A DNA stretch of 46,482 bases from the NCBI GenBank assembly GCA_041653495.1, contig JBAZFF010000003.1, positions 1 through 46,482 on the forward strand, in the 5' to 3' direction. Position numbers and translations under genes: made by a program. The notes below the pieces were generated by a model. It did no database searches, was not told where the DNA came from, and saw only the letters and a list, made by a program, of their open reading frames with translations. Below are positions 7,325 through 16,518 of this stretch, one piece after another. Source of the DNA: JBAZFF01 sp041653495. Its GTDB lineage: Bacteria > Patescibacteriota > Minisyncoccia > Minisyncoccales > RBG-13-42-11. The stretch's first letter is position 1; each line of letters begins with the position of its first letter.

Positions 7325-8337
7325 TTATCAATGTCCCGATCGAGAGCCTGGAGGAAAGGTACAGTAAGCAATGGAACGAATGGTTTCCAAGGGTGTTCGA
7401 AGAATTGGACGAGCTATATTTCTGCGTTTACCCAAAGCCTCTTTCCGATAAGATCAGGGACGGTTCTTTTCTCGATGTTTGTGCGACCAATTATTTTAAG
7501 GCGAATCAGCTTGCTGGTTTGTGTCAAGCTCTTTATAACGGCAGAATCCATTCGGGAGACGTGATTTTTTTTCACGACCTTTGGTTCCCAGGGTTAGAGA
7601 TGCTTGCCTATATCCGCGATGGGCTTGGTATTGATTTTAAGATTTGTGGGATCCTTCATGCAGGGACATACGATCCTTTTGATTTCGTTTCAAAGAAAGG
7701 GATGGGTCGTTGGGGTAAGAATCTTGAGGAAAGCTGGTTCTCGTTTGTTGACGAAATTTTCGTTGCCACTCGTTATCACCGAGACCTTATTTATCAGAGT
7801 AGGAGGTGCAGGGCTCTAATTACTGTGACCGGGCTTCCAATCTATTATCAAGATATTCGAGGAAACAAATATTACGAGAAAGAGAATATCGTTGTATTCC
7901 CCCATCGGTTGGACTCAGAAAAACAGCCTGCCCTTTTTGACCAACTTGCCAATATTCTCCAAAAGAAATATCATGATTGGCAGTTTATTAAGACGAAAGA
8001 AGTTTGTGAAACTAAGCAACAATATTATGATCTCCTTGGCCGATCAAAGGTCGCTGTCTCCTTTGCTTTTCAAGAGACCTGGGGTATCGCTCAGCAGGAG
8101 GCATTGATATTTGGTTGCATCCCGATTGTCCCGAATCGTCTTTCCTATAGGGAGATGTACCCTGAAAGCTTGAAGTATGAGGATATGGATCAGTGCATCG
8201 AGCTTGTAGAAAGGGCGATGAAAGGAGACGAATTGCTTCAATTAGATTCTGATATCTTGTTTTGTAATTTGAAGGCAGCCGGAGAAGAGGCAATTCCCAA
8301 CATGGTGGAAAGGATGAGAAGATGGCAAAAGGCTTAA
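7321..8337 (+). CDS. GT-B glycosyltransferase (GT4/group 1-like)
   Basis: This 338-residue protein overlaps the radical SAM gene by ATGA. Its second half has the look of a retaining GT-B enzyme: VVFPHRLDSEKQPALF starts the C-terminal Rossmann domain, and FQETWGIAQQEALIFGCIPIVPN matches the nucleotide-sugar-binding E-x7-E region (E of QETWG and QQEAL). The first half includes a putative acceptor domain (FFHDLWFPGLEML). No membrane segment is seen, so it is cytoplasmic. Between the radical SAM and DpdA genes, its likely role is to add a sugar to a modified DNA base. The donor and acceptor cannot be read from the sequence. Confidence 0.75.
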   Translation: MIINVPIESLEERYSKQWNEWFPRVFEELDELYFCVYPKPLSDKIRDGSFLDVCATNYFKANQLAGLCQALYNGRIHSGDVIFFHDLWFPGLEMLAYIRDGLGIDFKICGILHAGTYDPFDFVSKKGMGRWGKNLEESWFSFVDEIFVATRYHRDLIYQSRRCRALITVTGLPIYYQDIRGNKYYEKENIVVFPHRLDSEKQPALFDQLANILQKKYHDWQFIKTKEVCETKQQYYDLLGRSKVAVSFAFQETWGIAQQEALIFGCIPIVPNRLSYREMYPESLKYEDMDQCIELVERAMKGDELLQLDSDILFCNLKAAGEEAIPNMVERMRRWQKA

Positions 8338-9296
8338 AGGCTAAAATGAGTCTATTCCTCGATTCGGGTGCCCCGTCTCTGTATAACGAATTAAGTAGGG
8401 GAGGCGGAACCAAAGGGAAGGCTGTCATGGGTTCGTTCTACGAGGATAGGAAGTTTGACGATTTTTCTTTCCTTGAATCCCAGCAGTACAAAGATCATAA
8501 AAAGAGGTATGTCGAATTTGTCAAAGCAAATGAGAAGTACCTTGATGTCTATGTTAACCTTGATATCATCCATAATGCAGAAGAGACTTGGAAGAACCAG
8601 TTGGAGCTCGAAGCTGCCGGTATTCATCCTCTTCCTGTATTTCATCTTGGTTCTGATTTGAAATGGCTTCGGATGCTACTTGATAAAGGGTATAAGTACA
8701 TCGCAATGGGCGGGCTTATCCCGGACCCTCCGTCTGTAATCTGTCCTGCCCTTGATAAGATATGGGGAGAAATCCTTACAGACAAAAAAGGTTTTCCGAA
8801 GGTCAAAGTTCATGGATTCGGGATTACATCCCCAAAGGTTCTTGTCAGGTATCCCTGGTTCAGTGTTGACAGTTCCTCTTGGTTGAAGATTGGGGTATAT
8901 GGATCGATATTGCTCCCCAAAAAATCCTTTGGGAAATTTGTTTATGATTCCTCACCTTCCCAAGTTTTTGTTTCTTCCCGTTCAGGGTGCAGGAACGAAG
9001 ATAGCGGCAGGCATTATGATAGTTTGTCTAAATTTGAACAGGAAACAGTAAAGGATTATATCCTTTCTCTCGGCGTCCCTTTTGGAAAAAGCTATTTCAA
9101 AGAGGTAAAGGAAGGGTATGTTCTGAAAGAAGGAGAGAGGGAAGCATCAAAAGGACAGGTCGAGGTTATAGAAGAGAATGGTGTTTGCACGGATTTTCAT
9201 AAGAGGAACAAAGTGAATTTGTACTACTATCTCCAGTTAGGTGCTTCTGTCCCAGAATGGCCGTGGTCTTTTAAGAGAAGAGGATTTGGATTATGA
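8322..9296 (+). CDS. dpdA: DNA guanine transglycosylase, DpdA family
   Basis: This 324-residue protein is of the TGT superfamily and would exchange guanine in DNA for a 7-deazaguanine. Family features in order: FLDSGAPSLYNE near the start (the DSGA strand), VNLDIIHNAEETWKNQ, VFHLGSDLKWL, YIAMGGL near residue 128, KVHGFGITSPKVLVRYP, and FSVDSSSWLK with the conserved Asp. A C-terminal basic extension follows. ATG 8322 has AAAGGA at 7 nt; ATG 8346 is a possible alternative closer to the DSGA motif. With folE, queD and queE present, it indicates post-replicative base replacement as anti-restriction. The subfamily cannot be settled by eye. Confidence 0.85.
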   Translation: MAKGLKAKMSLFLDSGAPSLYNELSRGGGTKGKAVMGSFYEDRKFDDFSFLESQQYKDHKKRYVEFVKANEKYLDVYVNLDIIHNAEETWKNQLELEAAGIHPLPVFHLGSDLKWLRMLLDKGYKYIAMGGLIPDPPSVICPALDKIWGEILTDKKGFPKVKVHGFGITSPKVLVRYPWFSVDSSSWLKIGVYGSILLPKKSFGKFVYDSSPSQVFVSSRSGCRNEDSGRHYDSLSKFEQETVKDYILSLGVPFGKSYFKEVKEGYVLKEGEREASKGQVEVIEENGVCTDFHKRNKVNLYYYLQLGASVPEWPWSFKRRGFGL

Positions 9297-9499
9297 AATT
9301 ATATATCGCTGGCCATAATGATGGTCTTGGCAGTGAGGAAGGCGGAGTTGCAGGAAGGGAGGTTTCGCCAGAAGTTGAAGCTTTGACCTACGCAAACGGA
9401 CTTGGGTTGGAATACTGCCGATTGATTTCTTTCTATTATCCAAGAATGGTTGAAGAAAACATATCTTTGAAAAAGGAGATTATGAATGGCAAAAAATAG
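9293..9499 (+). CDS. Hypothetical small protein
   Basis: This 68-residue protein overlaps dpdA by ATGA and begins MKLYIAGHNDG, then a central stretch ending in LISFYYPRM. That opening resembles the starts of small phage proteins often found near modification genes, but I cannot name a family. It may be a shortened version of a longer protein. It shares the modification operon and overlaps the clamp gene by 14 nt. Confidence 0.6.
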   Translation: MKLYIAGHNDGLGSEEGGVAGREVSPEVEALTYANGLGLEYCRLISFYYPRMVEENISLKKEIMNGKK

Positions 9500-10529
9500 T
9501 GTGGAGATCAAAAAGGACAGTTTCCTTCCTATCGTTAATGTGATTAAGTCTGGTCTCTCAGAAAGGGGTCTTGTCGAACAGTTTTCACATTTCACATTTA
9601 CGGGCACTCATATCGTTTCGTTCAACGATAAAGTGTCTCTTTTATACCCTTTTGAAATACCTTTTTCTTTTTCCATCAAGGGTGATATTTTCATCTCTGT
9701 TCTGAACAAGATAAAAGGCGATGTCAGTATGGAACTCAAAGGGAATCAAGTTTTCCTTGTCAGCGAAAGCAAAGAGGCCAAGGAGAAGAGCGAATCTGGA
9801 TTGAATATTACAAAAGATATATCGTCCATTACAGATAGGGTTGAAATACCCAATAGCAAAAAATGGAAAGCATTGCCCGAAGGCTTTTTTGAGGGCGTCA
9901 AGCTATGCAGCTTCAATGTTTCGGCCGATGTGACTCATCCTTATCTTAACTGCCTTTGTATCGGGGGAGGAGAAATCAGGTCTTCCGATAATATCAGAAT
10001 CAGTCGATATTCTCTTCCTGAAGACATCAAGCCAATGATGATTCAAAGATCGTCTTTGTCCACGTTGGTGGGTCTTGGTCTTGATCTGGTCTCTTATCAG
10101 ATATCGGGGGCATGGTATCACTTTCTTTCCAAAGACGGTATTGTTTTTTCATGCAAAGGAATCGACGAGAAGTTTCCCGATGTCTCGCCCTATTTTGAGT
10201 TTGAAGGTTCTTTGTTTGATGTCCCAGAAGAACTCAAAGAAATTATCGAAGATGTTTCGATTTTGTGCGAGGGAGATTTTGAAATAGATAGAGTGGTCGA
10301 TGTTCAGATTCTCAAAAAGGAAATCATTTGCTCTGGAAAAGGCAGCCAAGGTTTTTTCACAAAGACCATCCCTTACCAAGCCCAAAAGTTTTGGAAGGAC
10401 CTTAAATTTTCTGTCAGCGCGAAATTCTTTTCCCAGGTTCTTTTGCATAAAGTAAAAATGGGCGTGGATGAAAACAAGTTAATCTTCAATGCCGACCAAT
10501 TTTCTCATGTCATGAGTCTTCAAGCATAG
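9486..10529 (+). CDS. dnaN: DNA polymerase sliding clamp (DnaN/beta-like)
   Basis: This 347-residue protein has the repeated beta-rich pattern and length of a bacterial beta clamp, though it is divergent. It precedes the polymerase III alpha gene by 8 nt. Segments such as FSIKGDIFISVLNKIKGDVSMELKGNQVFLVSES match the alternating strand and helix of clamp domain 1, and ISRYSLPEDIKPMMIQRSSLSTLVGL matches the start of domain 2. It would tether the polymerase, loaded by the product at 15016. ATG 9486 has AAGGAG at 7 nt. Confidence 0.75.
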   Translation: MAKNSVEIKKDSFLPIVNVIKSGLSERGLVEQFSHFTFTGTHIVSFNDKVSLLYPFEIPFSFSIKGDIFISVLNKIKGDVSMELKGNQVFLVSESKEAKEKSESGLNITKDISSITDRVEIPNSKKWKALPEGFFEGVKLCSFNVSADVTHPYLNCLCIGGGEIRSSDNIRISRYSLPEDIKPMMIQRSSLSTLVGLGLDLVSYQISGAWYHFLSKDGIVFSCKGIDEKFPDVSPYFEFEGSLFDVPEELKEIIEDVSILCEGDFEIDRVVDVQILKKEIICSGKGSQGFFTKTIPYQAQKFWKDLKFSVSAKFFSQVLLHKVKMGVDENKLIFNADQFSHVMSLQA

Positions 10530-10537
10530 GAGTTCAA

Positions 10538-13500
10538 ATGTTTTGTCACCTTCATGTTCATACAGAACATTCTCTGCTGGACGGGTATGGTTCTGCGAAA
10601 AAATATGTGGATAAAGCAAAGCAGTTAGGGTTTGAGTATCTCGGCATCTCTGATCACAGCAATGTAGACGGAGTGATTCAATTCCAAAAGGAATGCAAGA
10701 AGGCCGGTATCAAATCAATTATTGGCTGCGAATTATATTATGTCCCCGATATGGAGATTAAGGAAAAAAGGGAGAAGAGGTATCACCTTACTGTTCTTGT
10801 GAAAAACGAAACAGGGTTTCAGAATCTTTGCAAGATTCTCACCTTGGCAAATTTGAAGGGTTTCTATTACAAGCCAAGGGCAGATTTCAATTCAATTATA
10901 GAGATGAGTAACGGTCTTGTTTTCCTCTCCGGTTGTTCTGCAAGCGCATTGCGGGATCAAAAGGGCGAAGAGTTTTTGATGAATCTCTCAGATAAAACCA
11001 AAGAGGTCTATCTTGAAGTCATGCCCCATGCGATAGAGCCGCAATACGAGGTTAATAATATCTGTCTTGACATTGCCAAAGATACAGGTCTCAAATTGGT
11101 TGCTACCAACGACGCGCACTATATAGAGCAAAGGGACAATGTAATTCAAGAGATTCTGCTCGCAATCCAGACCAAAGCCTTATGGTCTGATCAAAGCAGA
11201 TTTCGTTTTTCAATGGACACCTTGTACCTTAAAACAGAAGGTGAGATGCGTAGGGCTTTCAAGGAGCAAAACTTGTTGTCCACTCCTGAGTATCTCGAAG
11301 CAATCAACAACACAATTGAAGTGGCTGAAAAATGTAGCGGATTTGAAATTAAAAAGAAGGACATTTGGTTGCCAGAAGTGGATACCTCTTCTACGAATGG
11401 AGAAAAACTTAGCGAAGAAGATTACATCAGGTCATTATGTTGCGAAGGTTATTATGATCTATTCGGCAAAGAATTGTCCGGTCATTATCAGCAGCGGTTT
11501 GAAGAAGAACTTAATTTGATTAAATCCAAGAAATTCATCCGGTATTTTTTAGTGGTGCATGAGCTTGTCTGTTGGTGTAAAGAAAACGACATCTTCACAG
11601 GTCCGGGACGAGGATCTGTTGGAGGGTGCCTTATTGCCTATCTTCTCGGTATTACCAAAATAGATCCGATTAAGCATGGTCTGCTTTTTTCTCGGTTCAT
11701 AAATGAAGACAGAATTGATTATCCTGATATTGATATTGATTTCGAGGACACAAAAAGGGACCTTATCCGGCGGCATTTGGAAGATCGGTACGGATCGAAT
11801 AATATTTCGTCTGTTTCCACTTTTCAGAAAATGAAAGGAAGAATGACGATCAAAGATGTCGGCAGGGTTTTTGATATTCCTTATAAGGAGCTTGATGAAT
11901 TTTCCAAGACGATTATTGACGAGGATAACAATGGCGATTCCTCTATTATCACGGCTGCGAAGGGTCACCCGTTTGCAGAAAAATATCCCGAGATAATAGA
12001 TTATGCTTCGAGGCTCGAAGGTACTTTAAGGGGTACGGGACAGCATGCCGCAGCATTGATTGTTTCTGCCGAGGATCTTACCCAAGGGACAAGAGGTAAT
12101 TTGTCCATGAGAAAAGATCATGAAGCGATAAATTGGGATAAGGATGATGCAGAATTTTTAGGCTTGATGAAGCTGGATGTCCTTGCACTCAAGACTTTGT
12201 CTATTTTAAGTGAAGCGAGAAAGCAAGTCCAAAAAGCCAAAGGTGTTGATATCATATATGAAGATTTGCCTTTGAATGACAAGAGGGTTTTTGAAATGCT
12301 TTCGAAGGGAGAGACTGTGGGTATCTTTCAGTTCAATATGTGGGCGACTACAGATATCTGCAAGAAGATGGGAATTGAAGATTTCAATATGATGGTTGCT
12401 GCTCTTGCTCTTGTCCGGCCTGGTGTTTCTGATTCAGGGATGAAAGATGAATTCATCAGGAGAAAAAAAGGCAGGCGGTGGAAGCGGAAACATGATTTGT
12501 ACGAAGAGATTACCAAAGACACTTTCGGTATTATCATCTACCAAGAACAGGTGATGAAGGTCATATATCAAATGGCAGGTCTTCCCTACTCGGTAGCAGA
12601 CAAGATTAGGAAGATTATTTCAAAGAAAAGAGATGTTAAGGAGTTTGAGCAGTATAAGCAAATGTTTTTTGATGGTTGCCGTAAGCAAAAGACTATGTCA
12701 AGGCAAGAGGCCCAAGATTTCTGGGAGATGTTAGAAAAACATGCAAGTTACTCATTTAACGAATCCCACTCTTGTGCTTATTCAGTATTGGCCTATCATT
12801 GTGCTTACATGAAATTGAAATATCCAGCGGAGTTTATTTGCGCCAATTTGATTCATGCAGCCGATACTAAGAAGGAAGAATTGATTGAAGAGGCAAAAAG
12901 GCTGGGTTTGCACCTTGTTCTGCCCCGGGTTGGTGTGTCAGATGCCCATCTGTGGGTTGTCAGGGGTGATAAAATCTATGTTCCTTTTATAGAAATTAAA
13001 GGTGTCGGTGAGAAAACGGCTGAGGACTTTGCTAATTATACCGGGTTGATCGTTCCTGTGAAAAATGATCAGGATGTTGTTGAAAAAGAAGAGCCTTTGG
13101 GAAAGGTTGATAAAAGTAGACCCAAGGGATTCTTCTTTCAAGATGAAGAAAAGGAAAAGATTCCAAAGACAAGATTGGGGAAAATAACGAAAAAACAGAA
13201 GGAAACCAAAGTCGGTAAGATTCTGAGAGAGATTGGGGCTCTTGGTAACGAGCCTGAAGGAGATCTGTCGAAGTATTTCTCTTTTGATGTTTCTGCATTT
13301 GGTGGCATATCAAAGAAATATCCAAAGCTTCAGGAATTTATTGGTCAGACGACGAACGATATCTCTGAAGTGGCCAGACTTGAAATTTCATCTTTTGATG
13401 ATTATAGTGCCGTTATCAAATCTGCCAAGTACAGGAATAGAAGAATCTCCGGCTGTGAAGAATGCGAATTGAGAAAACAAGCGAAGCAGCCAGTTCTCTC

Positions 13501-15019
13501 ATCGTGTGGAAAATATAATATTCCTATTATTGGGGAAGCTCCGGGTTGTATTTCTGGCGATTCTATGATTGAGGTTGCCTTTCGAGATAAAACAAAATTT
13601 CCGAAAGGGATACCAATAAAAGATTTGGAAGGAGAGAAAGATTTTTATGTTTATTCTTTTGATATCCATAAACATATGATGGTTATCGATAAAGTGAAAA
13701 GAGTTTGGCAAACAGGGAGAAAGAAAATTTACGAAGTAACTTATGAATGGTGGATGTTTACGAAAGAAGGTAAAAGAGAGAAAAAAGTTGAAAGATTGAG
13801 AGTGACGGCTAATCATATGTTTTTATTGAAAAAACCAACTTCTGGAAAACATGATCCTTTTAAAGGGATAAATAACGAAAGGGAGATTTATTTATCAATT
13901 GATCAGGGATTAAAGGTTGGGCATAGTTTACAGCCTTTTTATCGTATGAATTTGGATTATGGTTATATAAGGACTGCCGATGAACAATATCGGAAAGAAG
14001 CTCAGGTTTTATTGGAATTTAAATTAAAGCGCAAATTGAAAGTAGATGGTCGTGGTAAAGGAGGAAATTGTCATCATAAAAATGAGAATAAATTAGATGA
14101 TACTTGGGATAATTTAGACTTTTTAACAATATCTAAACACAGATCTCTTCATAGTACGGGGGATAAGAATGCCATGAAAAATCCTGAGATAAAGGCAAGG
14201 CATTTAACTATTATGAGATCAGAAGGATACCGTTCTAATATGAGTAAGATAATGAAGAGAGTGTTAAGGAACCCCCAGACCTATCAGAAGAGATTAGAAG
14301 GGATAAAAAAGTCGAACGATTCCAGATCGGCCACAGTTAAAAGGTTATATGATGATCCCTTACATTATTATAGATATTTATTAGGGAAGATGAATTCTAA
14401 AAGTTTTAATGTCAAAGATACATGGGTAGAAGAAAAGTTTAAAAATAGATTTCCTAATGATTTATTTCCGCCTATTGAAAATCATAAGATTATAGATATC
14501 TGTTATATAGGAGAAGATTCTGTTTATGATATGGAAACAGCAAGGTTCCATAACTTTGCTGTTAATGGAGTTTTTGTTCATAATAGTAGTGAAGATGAGA
14601 AGGCCAAAGGATTCATTGGCAAAGCAGGAGATTTGCTTTGGGATTCTCTGGACAAGTATAAATTGGTTCGAGAGTTTTTTCATGTTTGCAATGCCTGTCG
14701 CTGTTTTCCTGGTACGATCAAGACCCCAAAGCCAGAACATATTGCAGCTTGTTCTCACTGGCTTGATGATGAACTTAAGAATCTCGATGCAAAGATTTGT
14801 CTTGTTCTTGGTAACGTAGCTCTTAGGTACATCAAAGGAGTTGATGGTGGTATCACTTCTCTTTGTGGGACAACAGAATGGTCGGAGGAAAAGAATCTTT
14901 GGGTATGCTATGGATTGCATCCTTCGGCGGTCTTGAGAGATCCAAGTAAGCGAGAAAAATTCAATGAAGGAATTAAGAATTTTTCCGATAAGATAAAATT
15001 ATTGGGAGGCTTGAAATGA
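10538..15019 (+). CDS. dnaE: DNA polymerase III alpha subunit fused to a family-4 uracil-DNA glycosylase domain, with an intein
   Basis: The precursor is 1493 residues; without the intein (1004-1349) it is 1147. An N-terminal PHP domain starts HLHVHTEHSLLDGYGS (1-~200). The C-family polymerase core has GPGRGSVGG near 355 and the catalytic PDIDIDFED near 394-402. After a degenerate linker (~870-965) comes a UDG family-4 domain: CEEC (C973, C976), PIIGEAPG immediately before the intein, SSEDEKAKGFIGKAGDLLW after it, CNACRC (C1384-C1389), AAC near 1408, and the HPSAVLR C-terminal motif. All iron-sulfur cysteines and active-site motifs are visible. It overlaps the clamp-loader gene by ATGA. Replication with built-in uracil recognition is the reading. 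Confidence 0.88.
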   Translation: MFCHLHVHTEHSLLDGYGSAKKYVDKAKQLGFEYLGISDHSNVDGVIQFQKECKKAGIKSIIGCELYYVPDMEIKEKREKRYHLTVLVKNETGFQNLCKILTLANLKGFYYKPRADFNSIIEMSNGLVFLSGCSASALRDQKGEEFLMNLSDKTKEVYLEVMPHAIEPQYEVNNICLDIAKDTGLKLVATNDAHYIEQRDNVIQEILLAIQTKALWSDQSRFRFSMDTLYLKTEGEMRRAFKEQNLLSTPEYLEAINNTIEVAEKCSGFEIKKKDIWLPEVDTSSTNGEKLSEEDYIRSLCCEGYYDLFGKELSGHYQQRFEEELNLIKSKKFIRYFLVVHELVCWCKENDIFTGPGRGSVGGCLIAYLLGITKIDPIKHGLLFSRFINEDRIDYPDIDIDFEDTKRDLIRRHLEDRYGSNNISSVSTFQKMKGRMTIKDVGRVFDIPYKELDEFSKTIIDEDNNGDSSIITAAKGHPFAEKYPEIIDYASRLEGTLRGTGQHAAALIVSAEDLTQGTRGNLSMRKDHEAINWDKDDAEFLGLMKLDVLALKTLSILSEARKQVQKAKGVDIIYEDLPLNDKRVFEMLSKGETVGIFQFNMWATTDICKKMGIEDFNMMVAALALVRPGVSDSGMKDEFIRRKKGRRWKRKHDLYEEITKDTFGIIIYQEQVMKVIYQMAGLPYSVADKIRKIISKKRDVKEFEQYKQMFFDGCRKQKTMSRQEAQDFWEMLEKHASYSFNESHSCAYSVLAYHCAYMKLKYPAEFICANLIHAADTKKEELIEEAKRLGLHLVLPRVGVSDAHLWVVRGDKIYVPFIEIKGVGEKTAEDFANYTGLIVPVKNDQDVVEKEEPLGKVDKSRPKGFFFQDEEKEKIPKTRLGKITKKQKETKVGKILREIGALGNEPEGDLSKYFSFDVSAFGGISKKYPKLQEFIGQTTNDISEVARLEISSFDDYSAVIKSAKYRNRRISGCEECELRKQAKQPVLSSCGKYNIPIIGEAPGCISGDSMIEVAFRDKTKFPKGIPIKDLEGEKDFYVYSFDIHKHMMVIDKVKRVWQTGRKKIYEVTYEWWMFTKEGKREKKVERLRVTANHMFLLKKPTSGKHDPFKGINNEREIYLSIDQGLKVGHSLQPFYRMNLDYGYIRTADEQYRKEAQVLLEFKLKRKLKVDGRGKGGNCHHKNENKLDDTWDNLDFLTISKHRSLHSTGDKNAMKNPEIKARHLTIMRSEGYRSNMSKIMKRVLRNPQTYQKRLEGIKKSNDSRSATVKRLYDDPLHYYRYLLGKMNSKSFNVKDTWVEEKFKNRFPNDLFPPIENHKIIDICYIGEDSVYDMETARFHNFAVNGVFVHNSSEDEKAKGFIGKAGDLLWDSLDKYKLVREFFHVCNACRCFPGTIKTPKPEHIAACSHWLDDELKNLDAKICLVLGNVALRYIKGVDGGITSLCGTTEWSEEKNLWVCYGLHPSAVLRDPSKREKFNEGIKNFSDKIKLLGGLK
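13547..14584 (+). mobile_element. Intein with HNH endonuclease in the UDG domain of the polymerase
   Basis: This in-frame 346-residue insertion begins with Cys (CISGDSMIEVAF) and ends VFVHN before Ser+1. A block-B-like segment reads RLRVTANHMFLL. An HNH-type stretch is present (GNCHHKNENKLDDTWDNLDF), followed by NUMOD-like helical repeats. It splits the GEAPG/SSED active-site motif of the family-4 UDG domain. Codons are more A/T-rich than in the surrounding gene, fitting horizontal spread. Confidence 0.92.
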
Positions 15020-15951
15020 GCAGAGATGAATCTTTGAACTTGTATTTGAAATATCGCCCTGATTGTTTTGATGAATTTGTGGGTAATGAAGCGACGGTTC
15101 AATCTTTGAAGAGTGTCGTTGTTCGCGACAAAGGAGAAGTCAGGGCTTTCTTATTTACTGGTCCATCAGGTTGCGGTAAAACAACTCTGGCGAGAATTAC
15201 TGCAAAAGAAATGGGTTGTCATGAAACCTGTTTTTATGAATACAACATCGCCAATCTTCGAGGGATAGACACGATTCGAGAAATGGCGAGTTCACTGACT
15301 TATCTACCGATGGTAGGTAAGGTCAAAGTGTATCTTTTGGACGAAACTCAAAAAATGACAGGGGATGCACAATCGGCTTTATTGAAAATTCTTGAGGATA
15401 CCCCAAAGCATGTTCGGTTTCTTCTTTGTACGACTGACCCTGATAAGCTGCTCAAAACAATCAGAACCAGGTGTACCACGTTCCATGTTTCCTCTTTGCA
15501 GAGATCGAAGATCATGAAGCTTCTTAAATGGGTTTGCGAGCAGGAGAAGGTTGCTATCGGTCTGCCCGTCCTACAGAAGATTGCCGAATACTGTGATGGT
15601 GGCCCCCGGCAGGCTTTGGTGATGCTTGATCAAATCATTGACATTGAAGATGAGAACATTGCATTGCAGGCAGTTCTTGATACGACTGTTGGGGAGGCGA
15701 ATGTTCTTGAGCTTTGCCAGAAATTGCTTTCCCCGGGGTGTCAATGGAAAACCTTATCAGGGATTCTTAAAAATATTGATGACGAGCCAGAGAAAGTCCG
15801 GTATGCTATTTTGAGTTATATGACAAAGGTTTTATTAAATGATAAGCCTTCGGATAGGATTCCTCAGATAATTGATTTGTTTACTGATACATTCATTTAT
15901 TCTGGGAAGGCAGGATTGGTTATGAATTGTTTTCTTTCTACAAAATTATAA
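15016..15951 (+). CDS. DNA polymerase III clamp loader subunit (DnaX/RFC-like ATPase)
   Basis: This 311-residue AAA+ ATPase loads the sliding clamp. Walker A GPSGCGKTT is at residues ~50-58, and the DExx box reads LLDETQK rather than the usual DE(A/V)H. The sensor-1 strand is FLLCTTDPDKLLKTIRTRC with the SRC-type Arg (here TRC), and sensor-2 lies in GGPRQALVMLDQ. There is no zinc finger between Walker A and DExx, unlike bacterial DnaX, and the length matches archaeal or phage small loader subunits. GGAGG precedes the ATG. It is the last gene before a promoter motif. Confidence 0.87.
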   Translation: MSRDESLNLYLKYRPDCFDEFVGNEATVQSLKSVVVRDKGEVRAFLFTGPSGCGKTTLARITAKEMGCHETCFYEYNIANLRGIDTIREMASSLTYLPMVGKVKVYLLDETQKMTGDAQSALLKILEDTPKHVRFLLCTTDPDKLLKTIRTRCTTFHVSSLQRSKIMKLLKWVCEQEKVAIGLPVLQKIAEYCDGGPRQALVMLDQIIDIEDENIALQAVLDTTVGEANVLELCQKLLSPGCQWKTLSGILKNIDDEPEKVRYAILSYMTKVLLNDKPSDRIPQIIDLFTDTFIYSGKAGLVMNCFLSTKL

Positions 15952-15968
15952 AGATATTTTGTAAAGAT

Positions 15969-15989
15969 TTGCTTAAAGCAGTTTATAAT
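15969..15989 (+). promoter_or_regulatory. Phage promoter motif, copy 4
   Basis: TTGCTTAAAG, then TATAAT at 15984-15989, with the same 8-nt gap between TGCTTA and TATAAT. This copy is closest to the T4 MotA box core (TGCTT), though the spacing differs. It lies in the 63-nt gap before the recombination gene run. Confidence 0.7.
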
Positions 15990-16014
15990 ATATATAATTA
16001 AAAGGAGGACAAGA

Positions 16015-16518
16015 ATGAGCTACAAAGATGATTTAGAAATCGATCGGTTTGCCTTGGATACAGAATGGATGAAACAACCTGTCCTTTTTGCCAAATGGGG
16101 AGAGGCAGAGGCCGAGGCGGAAGACAAACGTGATAAGCTGAAGGACCAAATGTCTGTGATAGAATCTGATCTTGCGAAGAAGGTCAGGGAAGATCCTACC
16201 AAATATGGGTTAAAAGAAAAGCCTACTGAATCAGCGATAAATGATGTGGTCAATCTTCATCCTGATTACCGGAAGGTTGTTTCAGATTACATGGAGGCGG
16301 TTAAAACAGCAAAGATCATGACTATTGCCACGAGAGCGTTCGAGCACAGAAAACGGGCTCTTGAAAAGGAAAGCGAACTTTGGATTGCTGGTTATTATTC
16401 TGATCCGAAGATTAAGTCTGAGAGGAGAGAAGATATTTCCGGTGATAATGTTGCCAAGCACAGGGAGGTTCTTGCTCAGAGCCCCCGAGGGTTAAGGAGG
16501 AGAGAAAGAACGTCATGA
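16015..16518 (+). CDS. Helical protein, candidate recombination mediator (UvsY-like)
   Basis: This 167-residue, highly charged, mostly helical protein has a pattern (DLEIDRFALDTEWMKQP, then a coiled-coil-like stretch to ~75, then IATRAFEHRKRALEKESEL) resembling small phage proteins annotated as UvsY-like mediators beside SSB genes. The assignment rests on memory of the pattern and on context, with SSB at 16660 and RecA at 17941. It ends GLRRRERTS, a version of the L-x-R-R motif shared with other proteins here. It starts after AAAGGAGGACAAG and sits behind a promoter motif. Confidence 0.55.
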   Translation: MSYKDDLEIDRFALDTEWMKQPVLFAKWGEAEAEAEDKRDKLKDQMSVIESDLAKKVREDPTKYGLKEKPTESAINDVVNLHPDYRKVVSDYMEAVKTAKIMTIATRAFEHRKRALEKESELWIAGYYSDPKIKSERREDISGDNVAKHREVLAQSPRGLRRRERTS

